64,000 nucleotides of DNA from a bacterium (GTDB lineage Bacteria; Oederibacteriota; CAKKQC01). This document shows positions 39,501 through 45,469 of the stretch, in pieces. How positions within the stretch are numbered: position 1 is the stretch's first letter; each line of letters begins with the position of its first letter. Below the pieces are notes generated by a model, which ran no database searches, had not been told where the DNA came from, and worked only from the letters and a program-made list of their open reading frames with translations. The position numbers and the translations under genes are program-made. The DNA lies in contig CAKKQC010000032.1 of the NCBI GenBank assembly GCA_919901855.1, positions 1 through 64,000 on the forward strand, read 5' to 3'.

Positions 39501-41669
39501 GGGCCCCTGGCGCTGGCGCCCGGCGCGGTCGCGACCTTCGTGTGGACGTACTCGTCCGCGGGAGCCGGGACGGTGGCCCTGAGTCTGACCGCGACGGGGA
39601 CCGACGCCGGGACGGGCGTGCCGGTCTGGACGACGAAGTCCGTGGTCGGCGTGGTGCAGACGCCGGCCTCGATCGCTGCCGCGGTGGCCGTGCTGCCCGC
39701 CTCCGTGGGCGAGGGCCAGGCCTTCCTCGTCACGGTGACCGTGACCAACTCGGGTCAGGCCCCCGCGATCGGCGTCGCGCCGTCACCCCCGGGTGCCTCG
39801 GGCTCGGGAACGGCATCCCTCGCGGGAGGCCCGTGGCCGGCCGCGCCCGTGTCGGTCCCCGGCGGGACGTCGGTCGTCTTCACGTGGACCTGCACAGCGG
39901 GGACGGCGGGGACCCTTGGGTTCACGGCGACTGTCGCGGGGTCGGACGCGAACTCCGGGGCCGTCTTGACCACGGGGCCGGCCGTCTCGGCGCCCGTGAC
40001 CGTGAACCCGGCGGCGACGCTGGTCTCCGCGGGCTCGGTCTCGCCGGCCGCCGTCAGCGCCGGCCAGTGGATCACGGTCACGCTGACGGTCACGAACGTG
40101 GGCGGAGTCGCCGCGTCCGCGGTGACCCCCGGGCTCGTGAACTCCTCGACGGCGCCGATGACCGCGGTTTCGGGGCCCGTGCCCGCCGGACCGCTCGGCC
40201 TGGCCGCGGGCGCGGCGGCCACCTTCGTCTGGACCTTCTCCACGAACGGGGCGGGGTCGGTGGCGTTCGGACTGACGGCCACCGGCACGGACAGCGGTAG
40301 CGGCGCGCCGCTCTTCACGGCCGCGGCGCTGTCCTTCCCCGGCGCCGTCACGGCGCCGGCCGCGCTCGCGGCGCGGGCGGCCGTGATCCCGCCGCAGGTG
40401 AGCGTGGGGCAGGCCTTCCTGCTGACGGTGACCGTCACCAATACGGGCTCTACGTCGGCGACCGGCGTGGTCCCGGCCGGGCCATCGGCATCGGGCCCCG
40501 GCGGCGCGACGGTCGCCGGCGGGCCGCTTCCGGCCGGCCCGGTCACGATCGCCGGCGGTGCCGCGATCACGTTCACTTGGACGATGACGGCCTCGTCGGC
40601 TGGGACGCTCGCGCTCACGGCGACGGCGGCTGGGGCAGACGCGAGTTCGGGGCTCCCAGTGACGGGCGGGCCCGCGGCGGCGTCGGTTCTGGTCCAGACT
40701 CCGGCGGCGCTCTCGGCCGGGCTCTCGGCCTCGGCGACCACGGTTCGTTTCGGCGAGCCCCTGGTGCTCACGCTGACAATCTCGAACTCGGGCTCGGCAG
40801 CCGCAACGGGCGTGCCTCTGCCCGACGCCCGGGCGTGGGGAACCGCCGGGGGTATGGTCACTGGCTGGCCGTTCGGGGGGTTCCCGGCGACGGTGACGGG
40901 CGGGGGAACGCTGTCGTTCACTTGGACGGTGACGATGGCCTTCCCCGCGACCGTCGGCTGGTGTCTGACCGTGACCGGGGTTGACGCCAACACCTGGGGG
41001 CCGCTCTCCGTGGTCGCGGCCACCTCTGTCCCCATCACGGTCTTCGGCAACCCCGATGCGTATGTGGCCGCGGTGACGGCCTCGCCAGCGTCCGTCAACA
41101 TCGGGGACACGATTACGGTCGTCGTGACCGTGGTGAATCCCGGGCTCTTCGTGGCGACGCTGGTTAATGCCTACGTGGCCGTTGGCGGGCCAGGACAGGC
41201 GGAGCTGATCGCGTCGCTCTCGCCGTCGGCCGATATCACGGGTGCAGGTGGGTCCGCGACCTTCACGTTCACCTACCGGGCTACGGCACCAGGAAGCGTG
41301 ACCTTCACGGGTGGCGCCACGTACATCGGCGCGTCGGGGCCGATCGCGACGATGCCCTCCTCGGCGGTCACGATCCTGGCCGGGGTGACGGCGGGCGAGA
41401 ACCCCAAGGACGTCGTCGTGGGCCCGCACCCGTTCACGCCGGCGCGGGGCGGGACGATGACCTTCAGCCGGATTCCCGCGGGATCGACGGTCCGGGTCTT
41501 CACGATCGCGGGTGAGCCTGTCGCGACGGTCCGTTCCGACGGGCTCGGCACGGCGGCCTGGAACGGGCGCAACGACGCCGGGTCCGTGGTCCTGCCGGCC
41601 GTGTACCTGTTCGTCGTGGAGTCGCCGGACGGCCGCCGTCACACGGGCAAGCTCCAGGTGGACCGCTGA
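27597..41669 (+). CDS. 4690-residue secreted repeat protein (DUF11 and CARDB-like repeats, FlgD-like C-terminus)
   Basis: A single uninterrupted 14-kb gene. Residues 1-36 form a signal peptide. Residues about 37-580 hold two or more lectin/Ig-like sandwich domains (AGWTRLVAARTG and AGWTLVASNTTG-type repeats). Residues about 580-1390 are DUF11-type repeats (QGDTVTYIIAVTNPAGNG, LSDTLPAGV). From about 1390 to 4560 some two dozen roughly 115-residue CARDB-like repeats follow, each with a core like VSVGQSFLVTVTVTNTG and VTFTWT. The last 90 residues are a FlgD-like domain (VGPHPFTPARGGTMTFS, WNGRNDAGSVVLPAVYLFVV) that probably attaches or exports the protein. It should be a very long extracellular fibre or adhesin. 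The composition is almost free of charge and rich in Ala, Gly, Thr and Val. It overlaps the next gene by 4 bp or less. Confidence 0.88.
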   Translation: MKVSGFHLRGANRVFRGRLAAVLAVFACLTPVVGFSAVATVGLPTNATSGNSKTLSINPAGLVGGNILVARILISGVATAPVGPNASWTLRTTSSSVAGNCVLTTWTHTVTAGEVGPYVWTIATNQDWAGGITQYSGVDLFCPVGATGTSNGTSVTTGKRSTFALPEITTQVPNAVVDGSYGVAVKNKTFTQPAGWTRLVAARTGARPPSAGSANRAQAAVGLTGAANTVSVNVTANPYVADLIELDPPDTTGVTLAPAALSFATVKGSSPASQTFTITNTHLKNVCPNQTYAAAVTYSAGWDATNMPAPNVSAVSLAQGATSAAITISIASSLLDTGTYTAVIAITDASGNTAAINVTLSVACSIQREANVATAAAGAATALALTDPGGWSDGDGLVATLVADTTTAPATPAGWTLVASNTTGALGMWMYRAARSGDATTTWTGFASGRLAGVMAAYLNVNNFTPLDAPAFPFAPATTLSGDGNVDTNACTTGTANVDVVAAYAINMTNAGTALTVGAGLTSISGNVSTGAAVGDIVLNVGSDRIVAGAGTPLAETGTVLPSQAASKLGGLCTLRPANVPPAVSVTRLPAAPSQGDTVTYIIAVTNPAGNGPFTDLMLSDTLPAGVTFVSLGVDAAGAGLTLSSNPGAGAVEGAYGTLTTPLAAGSAVTFTLQGVLDCGVVAAQSSTAFARTGGTCGTPGTVLNAFTPGVVAAPAVTVSRDLIAPTQGDLVTYSVVVTNASATAPLNALVFSDSLPAGLSVVSFAADGAGAGLALATAGQVVGASGDFATPVGPGNSVTFTVVARVGCGPGVLVPQSNQAYAQTASNCLRTLSAADTFTPGPVAAPDVTLGHVPAAPAEGGPVTYMIVVRNMGTMSLNSLVVSDTLPAGVSFVSLEAGSDGSGDGLVLSANAGAGAVEGASGVFTPGLELAAGASFTLTLTGTVVCGASGAQSHQAYAETPGGCQKTLSATDAFNLATVGVSVVKTQVVPAAGATIAAGDLVRYRIVVTNTGAVTVTSVLLVDTLAPQVVNVTTTATGFALPAVVSGAGGTVYAWTGAGLTMGPNLSYTFTVTGQAGVTCAATVIGNTAYVSAGTACAAGILSSSAASGTFTLSPPALAVQVQKTMAGGTWPGQAVSYSVIVTNAGSATITNLVIVDTVSPVVVGAVAGTPAGWASPVVTSVASGTLFAWTGSGLTFYPGTTTTFTISGSIGVVCAATQVSNTGFAIAASACSTTVLVTNAVGVLVPAPTIGMSVAKVLLTSPAQRGDPVGYRIVVTNTGTSTVVSLTVVDTLAPQVVAVTTTATGFALPAVADSTSGAGTVYAWSGTGLAMGPGASFTFTITGQLGFSIAPVTVGNTVFVGVADACGAAAGTAASGTFTTATAAVLAASVAAYTSPLCAGDPTLVTVTVTNTGGATALSVGAPDFTLGGTGSAIKAAGPNPAGPVTLAGGASATFTWTYTGGTSGSSEFTTTVAGQDQNSGLALTTGPVTSNAILVRTPGALAVAAAAPAFVSVGQWFAVTLTVTNTGETVVSALTPAIAIGPGAALVTAEPPAPGGTSLAGGASTTFVWTYSAAGSGLVAFTASAAGTTCAATNLVAAVTVSTTLQTPAALVAAAAALPTTVGVGQTFLLTVTVTNTGAAPATGVAPAPPVVAGAGVASFLAGPSPAGPVSLAGGASIVFTWTYSGSSSGVVDLTTTVTGTDVNTVVALSTGAVVAGPVTIVPSGTLVSRETVSALPVSVGQWIRVTFTVTNEGGVAASAVTPGLVNASTAVLALISGPVPAGPLTLAAGGATTFVWTFSASGAGSLALSLTATGTDGGTGDPLYTFQSQFVPVAVQTPAALAAAVAMLPAQVSVGQSFLVTVTVTNTGQAGATGVTPAGPAVGGAGTATVAAGPTPGAPVPVAGGASVTFTWTMTASAAGSVGFTTTVTGADANAGWALTTGPRTAAGLIQTAAALTASLHAFPSPRDTGQAFLVTLTVTNSGAAAATGVDASAILLEGTGGATAVGGPTPAMPVTIPGGTSMVFTWTYSGTAAGTVRFTTTVTAADGNAGWAVTTGPVMSGAVVIETPAALAAAVAMLPAQVSVGQGFLVTVTVTNSGMAGATSVAPAMLAASGTGAVVLVDGPFPSIPVPLAGGGAVTFTWTMTASSAGSMVLTSTVTGTDANTAAALTTGPKTASGVIQTVAALTASLEAFPSPRNTGQGFLLTLTVTNSGQAAATGVDSSAFLLEGTGGAAVVGGPTPAMPVTIPGGTSMVFTWTYAGSADGTVRFTTTVTAVDGNAGWAVTTGPVMSGVVVIETPAALAAAVAMLPAQVSVGQSFLVTVTVTNSGGAMATGVTAAPLLETGAGVTVSGGPWPAGPASLGAGVAVTFTWTFTAASAGTALFTATATGTDANTAAALSSGPASVSGVIQTAASLSAALAAFPSPRNTGQGFLVTLTITNTGQASALGVDASGFLLEGTGGATVVGGPTPVLPATIPGGASMVFTWTYSGATAGTVRFTTTVAGTDANSAAAVTTGPVMSGAVVIETPAALAAAVAMLPAQVSVGQGFLVTVTVTNSGGATAAGVAAAPLLETGAGVTPVGGPWPAGPVSLGTGTAVTFTWTFTAASAGTALFTATATGTDANTAAALSSGPASVSGVIQTAASLSAALAAFPSPRNTGQGFLVTLTITNTGQASALGVDASGFLLEGTGGATVVGGPTPVLPATIPGGASMVFTWTYSGATAGTVRFTTTVAGTDANSAAALTTGSVMSGVVVVQTPAAVQAALAALPSTVGVGQDFLVTLTVTNTGGTTATGVSAPEPVVAGTGVASFLAGPLPAMPVTLVGGASVTFTWTFSGASSGLVDLTTTVTGTDANTAAAVSTGPVVVGPVTIVPSGTLVSRVTVTVLPVSVGQWITVALTVTNDGGVPANAVIPGVVNASTAALALVSGPVPAGPVTLGPGAAQVFVWTFSASGAGSLALSLTTTGTDGGTGDPLYTFQSVFVPVAVQTPATLAASVAMLPPQLSVGQPFLVTVTVTNTGQAGATGVAPAGPEVAGPGAATVVAGPTPASPMPLAGGASVTFTWTMTASAAGIVGFTATVTGADGNAGWALTTGPVTAAGTIQTAAALTASLDAFPTPRNVAQGFLVTLTVANSGGAAATGVNASAFLLEGTGAASVSAGPNPALPVTISGGATRVFTWTLTGSTAGTVWATTTVSGADANSGVVLTAGPAWSGVVVVQAPAALAASAAALPATVGVGQAMFLTVTVTNTGQATATGVAPAAPVAGGTGALSAVAGPFPAGSVTIAGGAMVVFTWTYDGASVGSVGLTTTVTGTDANTAAALTTGPVTVAPITVVPAGSLLPAVSVSPMPVSVGQQIRVALTVTNTGGTAANNVTPALVDGSAAALTLLSGPVPPGPVTLASGAGTTFVWTFSAAGAGAVALSLTATGTDGGSGDPLYTAMDVAGLVQTPAALAASAAAYAGSVCGPFLVTLTVTNTGQATAVGVNALGPVDYFDAGSPLPIGPSTPAMPVALAGGAAVTFTWTHVGGVPGTYILTSTAFGTDQNDGSARSSGPAVAGTVTVQNSGALVASSSAPVTVSFGQEIAVRLTVTNAGGSNVTGISATVYVNPGSASIAAVSWPLNSLMLPAGSATTFEWRYAAISSGTVSFTMTAAGLTCGAVPMVVSRTVTATVQIPAALGAAVAMLPAQVSVGQAFLVTVTVTNTGGATATGVTAAPLLETGAGVTPVGGPWPAGPVTLGGAASVTFTWTFSAASAGTAIFTATATGTDANTAAALTSGPVSVSGLVQMPAALDIAAVLFPASVGQGQALWLTVTVTNIGQAAATVVVPATPAVWGSGSVVAGAGPWPAAPVTVAGGSAVTFTWTYVGGAVGSAGLTTTVTGLDGNADWVLASGPISAGPVTVTPAADLVSATATSPLPVSVGQWITVAFTVTNEGGTAANGVTPGLANASTAVLTLVTGPVPAGPLALAPGAVATFVWTYSSAGAGTVALSLTATGTDAGTGVPVWTTKSVVGVVQTPASIAAAVAVLPASVGEGQAFLVTVTVTNSGQAPAIGVAPSPPGASGSGTASLAGGPWPAAPVSVPGGTSVVFTWTCTAGTAGTLGFTATVAGSDANSGAVLTTGPAVSAPVTVNPAATLVSAGSVSPAAVSAGQWITVTLTVTNVGGVAASAVTPGLVNSSTAPMTAVSGPVPAGPLGLAAGAAATFVWTFSTNGAGSVAFGLTATGTDSGSGAPLFTAAALSFPGAVTAPAALAARAAVIPPQVSVGQAFLLTVTVTNTGSTSATGVVPAGPSASGPGGATVAGGPLPAGPVTIAGGAAITFTWTMTASSAGTLALTATAAGADASSGLPVTGGPAAASVLVQTPAALSAGLSASATTVRFGEPLVLTLTISNSGSAAATGVPLPDARAWGTAGGMVTGWPFGGFPATVTGGGTLSFTWTVTMAFPATVGWCLTVTGVDANTWGPLSVVAATSVPITVFGNPDAYVAAVTASPASVNIGDTITVVVTVVNPGLFVATLVNAYVAVGGPGQAELIASLSPSADITGAGGSATFTFTYRATAPGSVTFTGGATYIGASGPIATMPSSAVTILAGVTAGENPKDVVVGPHPFTPARGGTMTFSRIPAGSTVRVFTIAGEPVATVRSDGLGTAAWNGRNDAGSVVLPAVYLFVVESPDGRRHTGKLQVDR
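34716..35143 (+). repeat. 428-bp perfect direct repeat inside the giant gene, copy 1
   Basis: Identical base for base to 35406-35833, with an offset of exactly 690 bp (230 codons, two protein repeats). Neighbouring repeat units differ at many third positions, so this pair is a recent in-frame duplication or a gene-conversion event. Confidence 0.9.
35406..35833 (+). repeat. 428-bp perfect direct repeat inside the giant gene, copy 2
   Basis: The downstream member of the pair described at 34716. Sequence diverges at once on both sides of the identical block. Confidence 0.9.
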
Positions 41670-44047
41670 TGCGGGCCCTGCTTTGCGCTTTCATGGTGAC
41701 TCTGGCCCCGTCGGTGTGGGCATCCGGGGCCGGGACGACGGGCGCCAACGGGGTCAAGCTGTCGTCGGGCGCCCGGCCCGAGAGCCTGGGCGGAGCCTAC
41801 GTCGGGCTCGCGGACGATCTCTCCGCGCTCTTCTGGAACCCCGCGGGCCTCGCGCTTCTTCAATCCCCCGAGGCGAGCTTCCTGCACACGGCCTACGTCG
41901 CGGAAACCTCCTACGACGTCCTCGCCTACGCCCAGCCGCTGGGTGCCGCCGGCACGGTGGCAGGCGCCTTGAACCTGCTCTCCTACGGGTCGTTCGGCCA
42001 GGCTTCCGCGCGCGGCGGCGGGCTCATGGACTCGCTCTCGCCCGCGGACGTCTTCGTCACGGGCGCGTGGGGGACCGCGGTGCCGCCGTTCCTCGGCCTC
42101 GACAAGCTCCGGCTCGGCGGGTCGGTCAAGATGACCTTCCAGAGCCTGACGAACTCGACCGAGAGCGGCCTCGCGCTGACCGGCGGCCTGCTGTGGGACA
42201 CGCCGGTCGAGGGTCTCCGGGCCGGCACGACCGTGGACAACGCGGGGGCCGTGATCACGGGGAGCGGCCTGATGCCGCTCGCGTGGCGGCTGGGGGCGAG
42301 CTACGCGCGCGACCTCGCGGCGCGGTTCCGCGGCGTGGCGGTGGCCGACACCCTCGTCCAGCTCGACGCCGGGTTCCACGGCGGCCTCGGCGTCGAGGTC
42401 ACGGGCTACGACCTCGTGGCCCTGCGCCTTGGCTGGCGCGGGGGCGGGGCGGAGGGCGGCCCCACCGCCGGCCTCGGCGCCCGGTACCCGGCGCGGATCA
42501 TGAACCGCGCCCTGCTCTTCAAGCTCGACTACGCGCTCGCGACCCACGGCGTCCTCGGGACCGCGCACCGGGTCCAGCTCGGGGTCGCCCTCGCCGGTCC
42601 CCTGCTCGGGCGGATCCGCGACCTGCGCGTCGAGGGCGACGCCCAGCATCCGCGGCTCGCGTGGTCCGGTTCCGGACCCGCGTATCTCGTCTTTGTCCGG
42701 AAGGCCGGCGACTCGTCGGTCCCGTTCCGCCGGCTCATGGAGCGGCCGCTGATCGAGGCGGCGTACGAGCCCCGGGAGCTCGAGCCCGGGGCGTACCGCA
42801 TCCGCGTCGCGGCCGTCGATCCCGAGCGGCCGAACGACCTCGGGGCCCCGAAGGAGACGGACCTCACCGTCGCGGCCCCGCCGCCCCCGCCTGCCCCGGT
42901 CGCGCCGCCGCTCACGCTCTCGCTCGCGCGCGAGGGGCTGGTCGCGCGGCTGGTCTGGGCTAACGGGACCGGTCCCGCGTACGACGCGTTCGTCCTCCTG
43001 CCGGGGAACCCCGTTCCCGTCAAGCTGACGCACACGGCGACGGCCGAGTCTTCGTGCGTGGTGAAGGACCTCGCGCCGGGCGCCTACGCGTTCCGGGTCG
43101 TGACCGTGGACCCGGCGCGGCCCGGGTGGCAGGGCTCCGCCGCCGAGGCGACGCTGACGCTCGACCCGCCTCCGGCCCAGATGGGGATCGACGCGATCCG
43201 GACGGTCCAGGACCGGCTGGGCAAGATCGTCTTCGTCATCGGCAAGACCGACCTCGCGCCTTCCTCGGCCGCACCCCTGCTCGAGGTCGTGGAGCTGATG
43301 GCGAAGTTCCCGCAGTTGGTGGTCGAGGTCGAGGGCCACACGGACAGCACCGGTGGCGCGGCCCAGAACCTCAAGGTCTCGCAACTGCGCGCCGAGGCGG
43401 TCGTCAAGTTCCTCGTGGCGAAGGGCGTGGCCCCCGCCCGGCTCACGGCGAAGGGCTATGGCGGGACGAGACCGGTTGAGGATAATAAGACAAGCGCGGG
43501 TCAGGCCGCCAACCGCCGGGTCGAGTTCGCTGTCTCGGCGGCAGTTCCTGCGGCAGTTCCATCGGCAGCTCCTGTGCAGCCGACGATCGAGCGCCGGTCG
43601 GAGCCTGCCGTCGCGACCGCCACGGAACCTGCCGTCTCAACCGCGACGGAACCTGCCGTCGCAACTGCTACGGCCGCGGATGAGCTGAAGACCGTCCAGG
43701 GGCGGCTCGGCAAGATCGTGTTCCAACTCGGGAAGACGGTGCTGGACCCGAAGTCCGAGCCGGCGCTGGCGGGCGTCGCCGAGATCCTGGCCCGGTACCC
43801 CGGAGTCCGCGTCGAGGTAGAGGGCCACACGGACAGCACCGGGAGTGCCGGGTTCAACGTCAAGGTCTCGCAGGCGCGCGCAGAGGCGGTCGTCAGGTAC
43901 CTCGTCGACCGCAAGGGCGTCGCGGCGGACCGCCTCACGGCGAAGGGCTACGGCGGGGCGAAGCCGATCGCGGATAACCAGACCGACGCGGGCCAGGCTG
44001 CCAACCGCCGCGTCGAGTTCCGCGTCATCGAGCCCGGAAACCAATAG
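41669..44047 (+). CDS. PorV-like outer-membrane barrel fused to two OmpA peptidoglycan-binding domains
   Basis: A 792-residue protein. After a signal peptide (RALLCAFMVTLAPSVWA) the first 310 residues are PorV/PorQ (UPF0164)-like: LSSGARPESLGGAYVGLADD, then LSALFWNPAGLALLQSPEAS. Two Ig/fibronectin-like segments follow. Two OmpA domains lie at about 510-625 and 680-790, each with VEVEGHTDSTG and the NRRVEF ending that fits meso-diaminopimelate binding. An EPAVATAT-type micro-repeat links them. Tandem OmpA domains on a PorV barrel would tether an outer-membrane export or anchoring component to the cell wall. Coupled directly to the giant repeat gene, it is the natural candidate for its anchor. 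Confidence 0.86.
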   Translation: MRALLCAFMVTLAPSVWASGAGTTGANGVKLSSGARPESLGGAYVGLADDLSALFWNPAGLALLQSPEASFLHTAYVAETSYDVLAYAQPLGAAGTVAGALNLLSYGSFGQASARGGGLMDSLSPADVFVTGAWGTAVPPFLGLDKLRLGGSVKMTFQSLTNSTESGLALTGGLLWDTPVEGLRAGTTVDNAGAVITGSGLMPLAWRLGASYARDLAARFRGVAVADTLVQLDAGFHGGLGVEVTGYDLVALRLGWRGGGAEGGPTAGLGARYPARIMNRALLFKLDYALATHGVLGTAHRVQLGVALAGPLLGRIRDLRVEGDAQHPRLAWSGSGPAYLVFVRKAGDSSVPFRRLMERPLIEAAYEPRELEPGAYRIRVAAVDPERPNDLGAPKETDLTVAAPPPPPAPVAPPLTLSLAREGLVARLVWANGTGPAYDAFVLLPGNPVPVKLTHTATAESSCVVKDLAPGAYAFRVVTVDPARPGWQGSAAEATLTLDPPPAQMGIDAIRTVQDRLGKIVFVIGKTDLAPSSAAPLLEVVELMAKFPQLVVEVEGHTDSTGGAAQNLKVSQLRAEAVVKFLVAKGVAPARLTAKGYGGTRPVEDNKTSAGQAANRRVEFAVSAAVPAAVPSAAPVQPTIERRSEPAVATATEPAVSTATEPAVATATAADELKTVQGRLGKIVFQLGKTVLDPKSEPALAGVAEILARYPGVRVEVEGHTDSTGSAGFNVKVSQARAEAVVRYLVDRKGVAADRLTAKGYGGAKPIADNQTDAGQAANRRVEFRVIEPGNQ

Positions 44048-44056
44048 CCAGCCGTC

Positions 44057-44077
44057 CCGGGGACTAATGACCCCCGG
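44057..44077 (+). terminator. weak hairpin after the PorV-OmpA gene
   Basis: A six-bp stem (CCGGGG / CCCCGG) with a 9-base loop region, 10 bp after the stop codon and just upstream of the next promoter. There is no clear U-run, so it may only attenuate. Confidence 0.35.
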
Positions 44078-44092
44078 ATGCCGCCGGGCGGA

Positions 44093-44121
44093 TTGGCGTT
44101 CCGCCGGAAGACTGGCAGAAT
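44093..44121 (+). promoter_or_regulatory. candidate promoter of the second PorV-like gene
   Basis: TTGGCG, a 17-bp spacer, and CAGAAT, closely similar to the promoter at 27554-27582. The shared CTGGCA-x-AAT end and TTGGC start suggest one sigma factor controls both envelope genes. The ATG follows 18 bp after the -10. Confidence 0.55.
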
Positions 44122-44139
44122 GGGGGAGAGATAAAGAAG

Positions 44140-45399
44140 ATGTACCGCCCGCACGTCCCCCTCGCCCTCGTTCTGGCCGCCGCGATCCTGCCGGTCGCCG
44201 CGCTCTGTGGCGGCCCCGGCTCGACCGGCGGCGTGGGGCTCAAGCTGCCCTCCGCGGCGCGCCCCGCCGCGATGGGCGGCGCCTTCGTCGGGCTCGCGGA
44301 CGACCTTTCGGCCCTCGCGTGGAATCCCGCCGGGCTGGCGAACGTCACCGCGCCCGAGCTCTCGCTCATGCACACCCAGTACCTGGCCGACACCAACTAC
44401 GAGGTCCTGGGTTACGCCCAGCCGGTCTCCGTGCTCGGGACGGTCGCGGGGTCGGTCCACCTCCTCGACTACGGGAACATGCCGCGCACGCTCGAGCGCA
44501 CTGACGGCATGTACGGCGGACTCTTCGGGAGTGCGACGCCCCAGGACCTCTTCGTGACGGCCGGGTGGGGCACGGCCCTGCCGCCGGTCTTCGGGCTCAA
44601 CCGGCTCAAGGGCGGCGTCGCGCTCAAGGGCACGTTCCAGCAGTTGTCGGGAGGCACGCTGCTCGGGATCGGGCTGTCCGCCGGGGCGCTGCTGGACACG
44701 CCCGTCCAGGGCCTGCGGCTGGGCACGCTCGTGGACAACCTGGGCGCGCTCACGGGGCAGGGCCGGCTCCTGCCGCTCGCCTGGGCCGCGGGACTGAGCT
44801 ACGGCGTCGATATCAGCGGGGACTTCCGCGCGGTCTACGCCGTCGACACCCGCCTCCAGGTGGACACGACCCCGCAGGCCAGCATGGGGCTCGAGTTCGC
44901 CGCGTTCGACATGCTGCTCGCGCGCGTGGGCTTCCGCGGCGGCGGGTCGCTCGGCGGCGTCACGCTCGGGGGGGGCGTCAGGTACCCGATGACGTGGTTC
45001 GGGAAGACCATGCTCTTCAAGCTCGACTACGCGAACGTGGCCTCGGGCGAGCTCGGGGCCTCCCAGCGATTCCAGCTCTCGGTCCAGTTCGGCGGGTTCT
45101 CGACCAACGTCCGGCTCGGGTCGGCGCGGATCGGGTACGAGGGCAACGAGCCGGTCCTGAGCTGGAAGGGGCACGGCCCGGCCTACACGATCCTGATGAA
45201 GCGGGAAGGGGAGACGACATTCTCGCAGCTCACCGACCGGCCGATCGAGGAGACGTCGTACGGGCTCATCGGGCTTCCGCCCGGGCGCTACGTCTTCCGG
45301 ATCCTGACCGTGGACCCGTACAACCCGGCGTGGAAGGGCCCGGTCTCGAGGGACCTCGAACTCACGATCGAGACCCCGGCGGAGTCCCCGGCGCCCTGA
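44140..45399 (+). CDS. PorV/PorQ (UPF0164)-like outer-membrane barrel protein
   Basis: A 419-residue exported protein paralogous to the first half of the preceding gene. It has a signal peptide (LALVLAAAILPVAALCGG), then LPSAARPAAMGGAFVGLADD, LSALAWNPAGLANVTAPELS, strand-rich barrel sequence and a C-terminal fibronectin-like segment (GNEPVLSWKGHGPAYTILMK, PPGRYVFRILTVDP). It lacks the OmpA domains. In other diderms PorV-type barrels act in protein export and attachment. Its own promoter and its position beside the giant fibre gene suggest the same role here. Confidence 0.84.
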   Translation: MYRPHVPLALVLAAAILPVAALCGGPGSTGGVGLKLPSAARPAAMGGAFVGLADDLSALAWNPAGLANVTAPELSLMHTQYLADTNYEVLGYAQPVSVLGTVAGSVHLLDYGNMPRTLERTDGMYGGLFGSATPQDLFVTAGWGTALPPVFGLNRLKGGVALKGTFQQLSGGTLLGIGLSAGALLDTPVQGLRLGTLVDNLGALTGQGRLLPLAWAAGLSYGVDISGDFRAVYAVDTRLQVDTTPQASMGLEFAAFDMLLARVGFRGGGSLGGVTLGGGVRYPMTWFGKTMLFKLDYANVASGELGASQRFQLSVQFGGFSTNVRLGSARIGYEGNEPVLSWKGHGPAYTILMKREGETTFSQLTDRPIEETSYGLIGLPPGRYVFRILTVDPYNPAWKGPVSRDLELTIETPAESPAP

Positions 45400-45444
45400 C
45401 GTTCCAGGAGGAACGTCTTCGGGTTGTCGCGGACGCGACAACCC
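45400..45444. terminator. two hairpins between convergent genes (bidirectional terminator)
   Basis: CGTTCC-AGGA-GGAACG at 45400-45415, then a 10-bp perfect stem GGGTTGTCGC / GCGACAACCC at 45421-45444. Both lie in the 70-bp gap between the converging PorV-like and TPR-like genes. The position suits a two-way terminator although T-runs are short. Confidence 0.6.
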
Positions 45445-45469
45445 GCGACGCTCGCGGACGGGATGGCGG

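Noticed and set aside
27597-41669. CRISPR array or satellite repeats in the giant gene
   Set aside because: The periodicity is about 345 bp in frame and encodes protein domains. There are no short identical repeats with unique spacers. No CRISPR array or cas gene is seen elsewhere.
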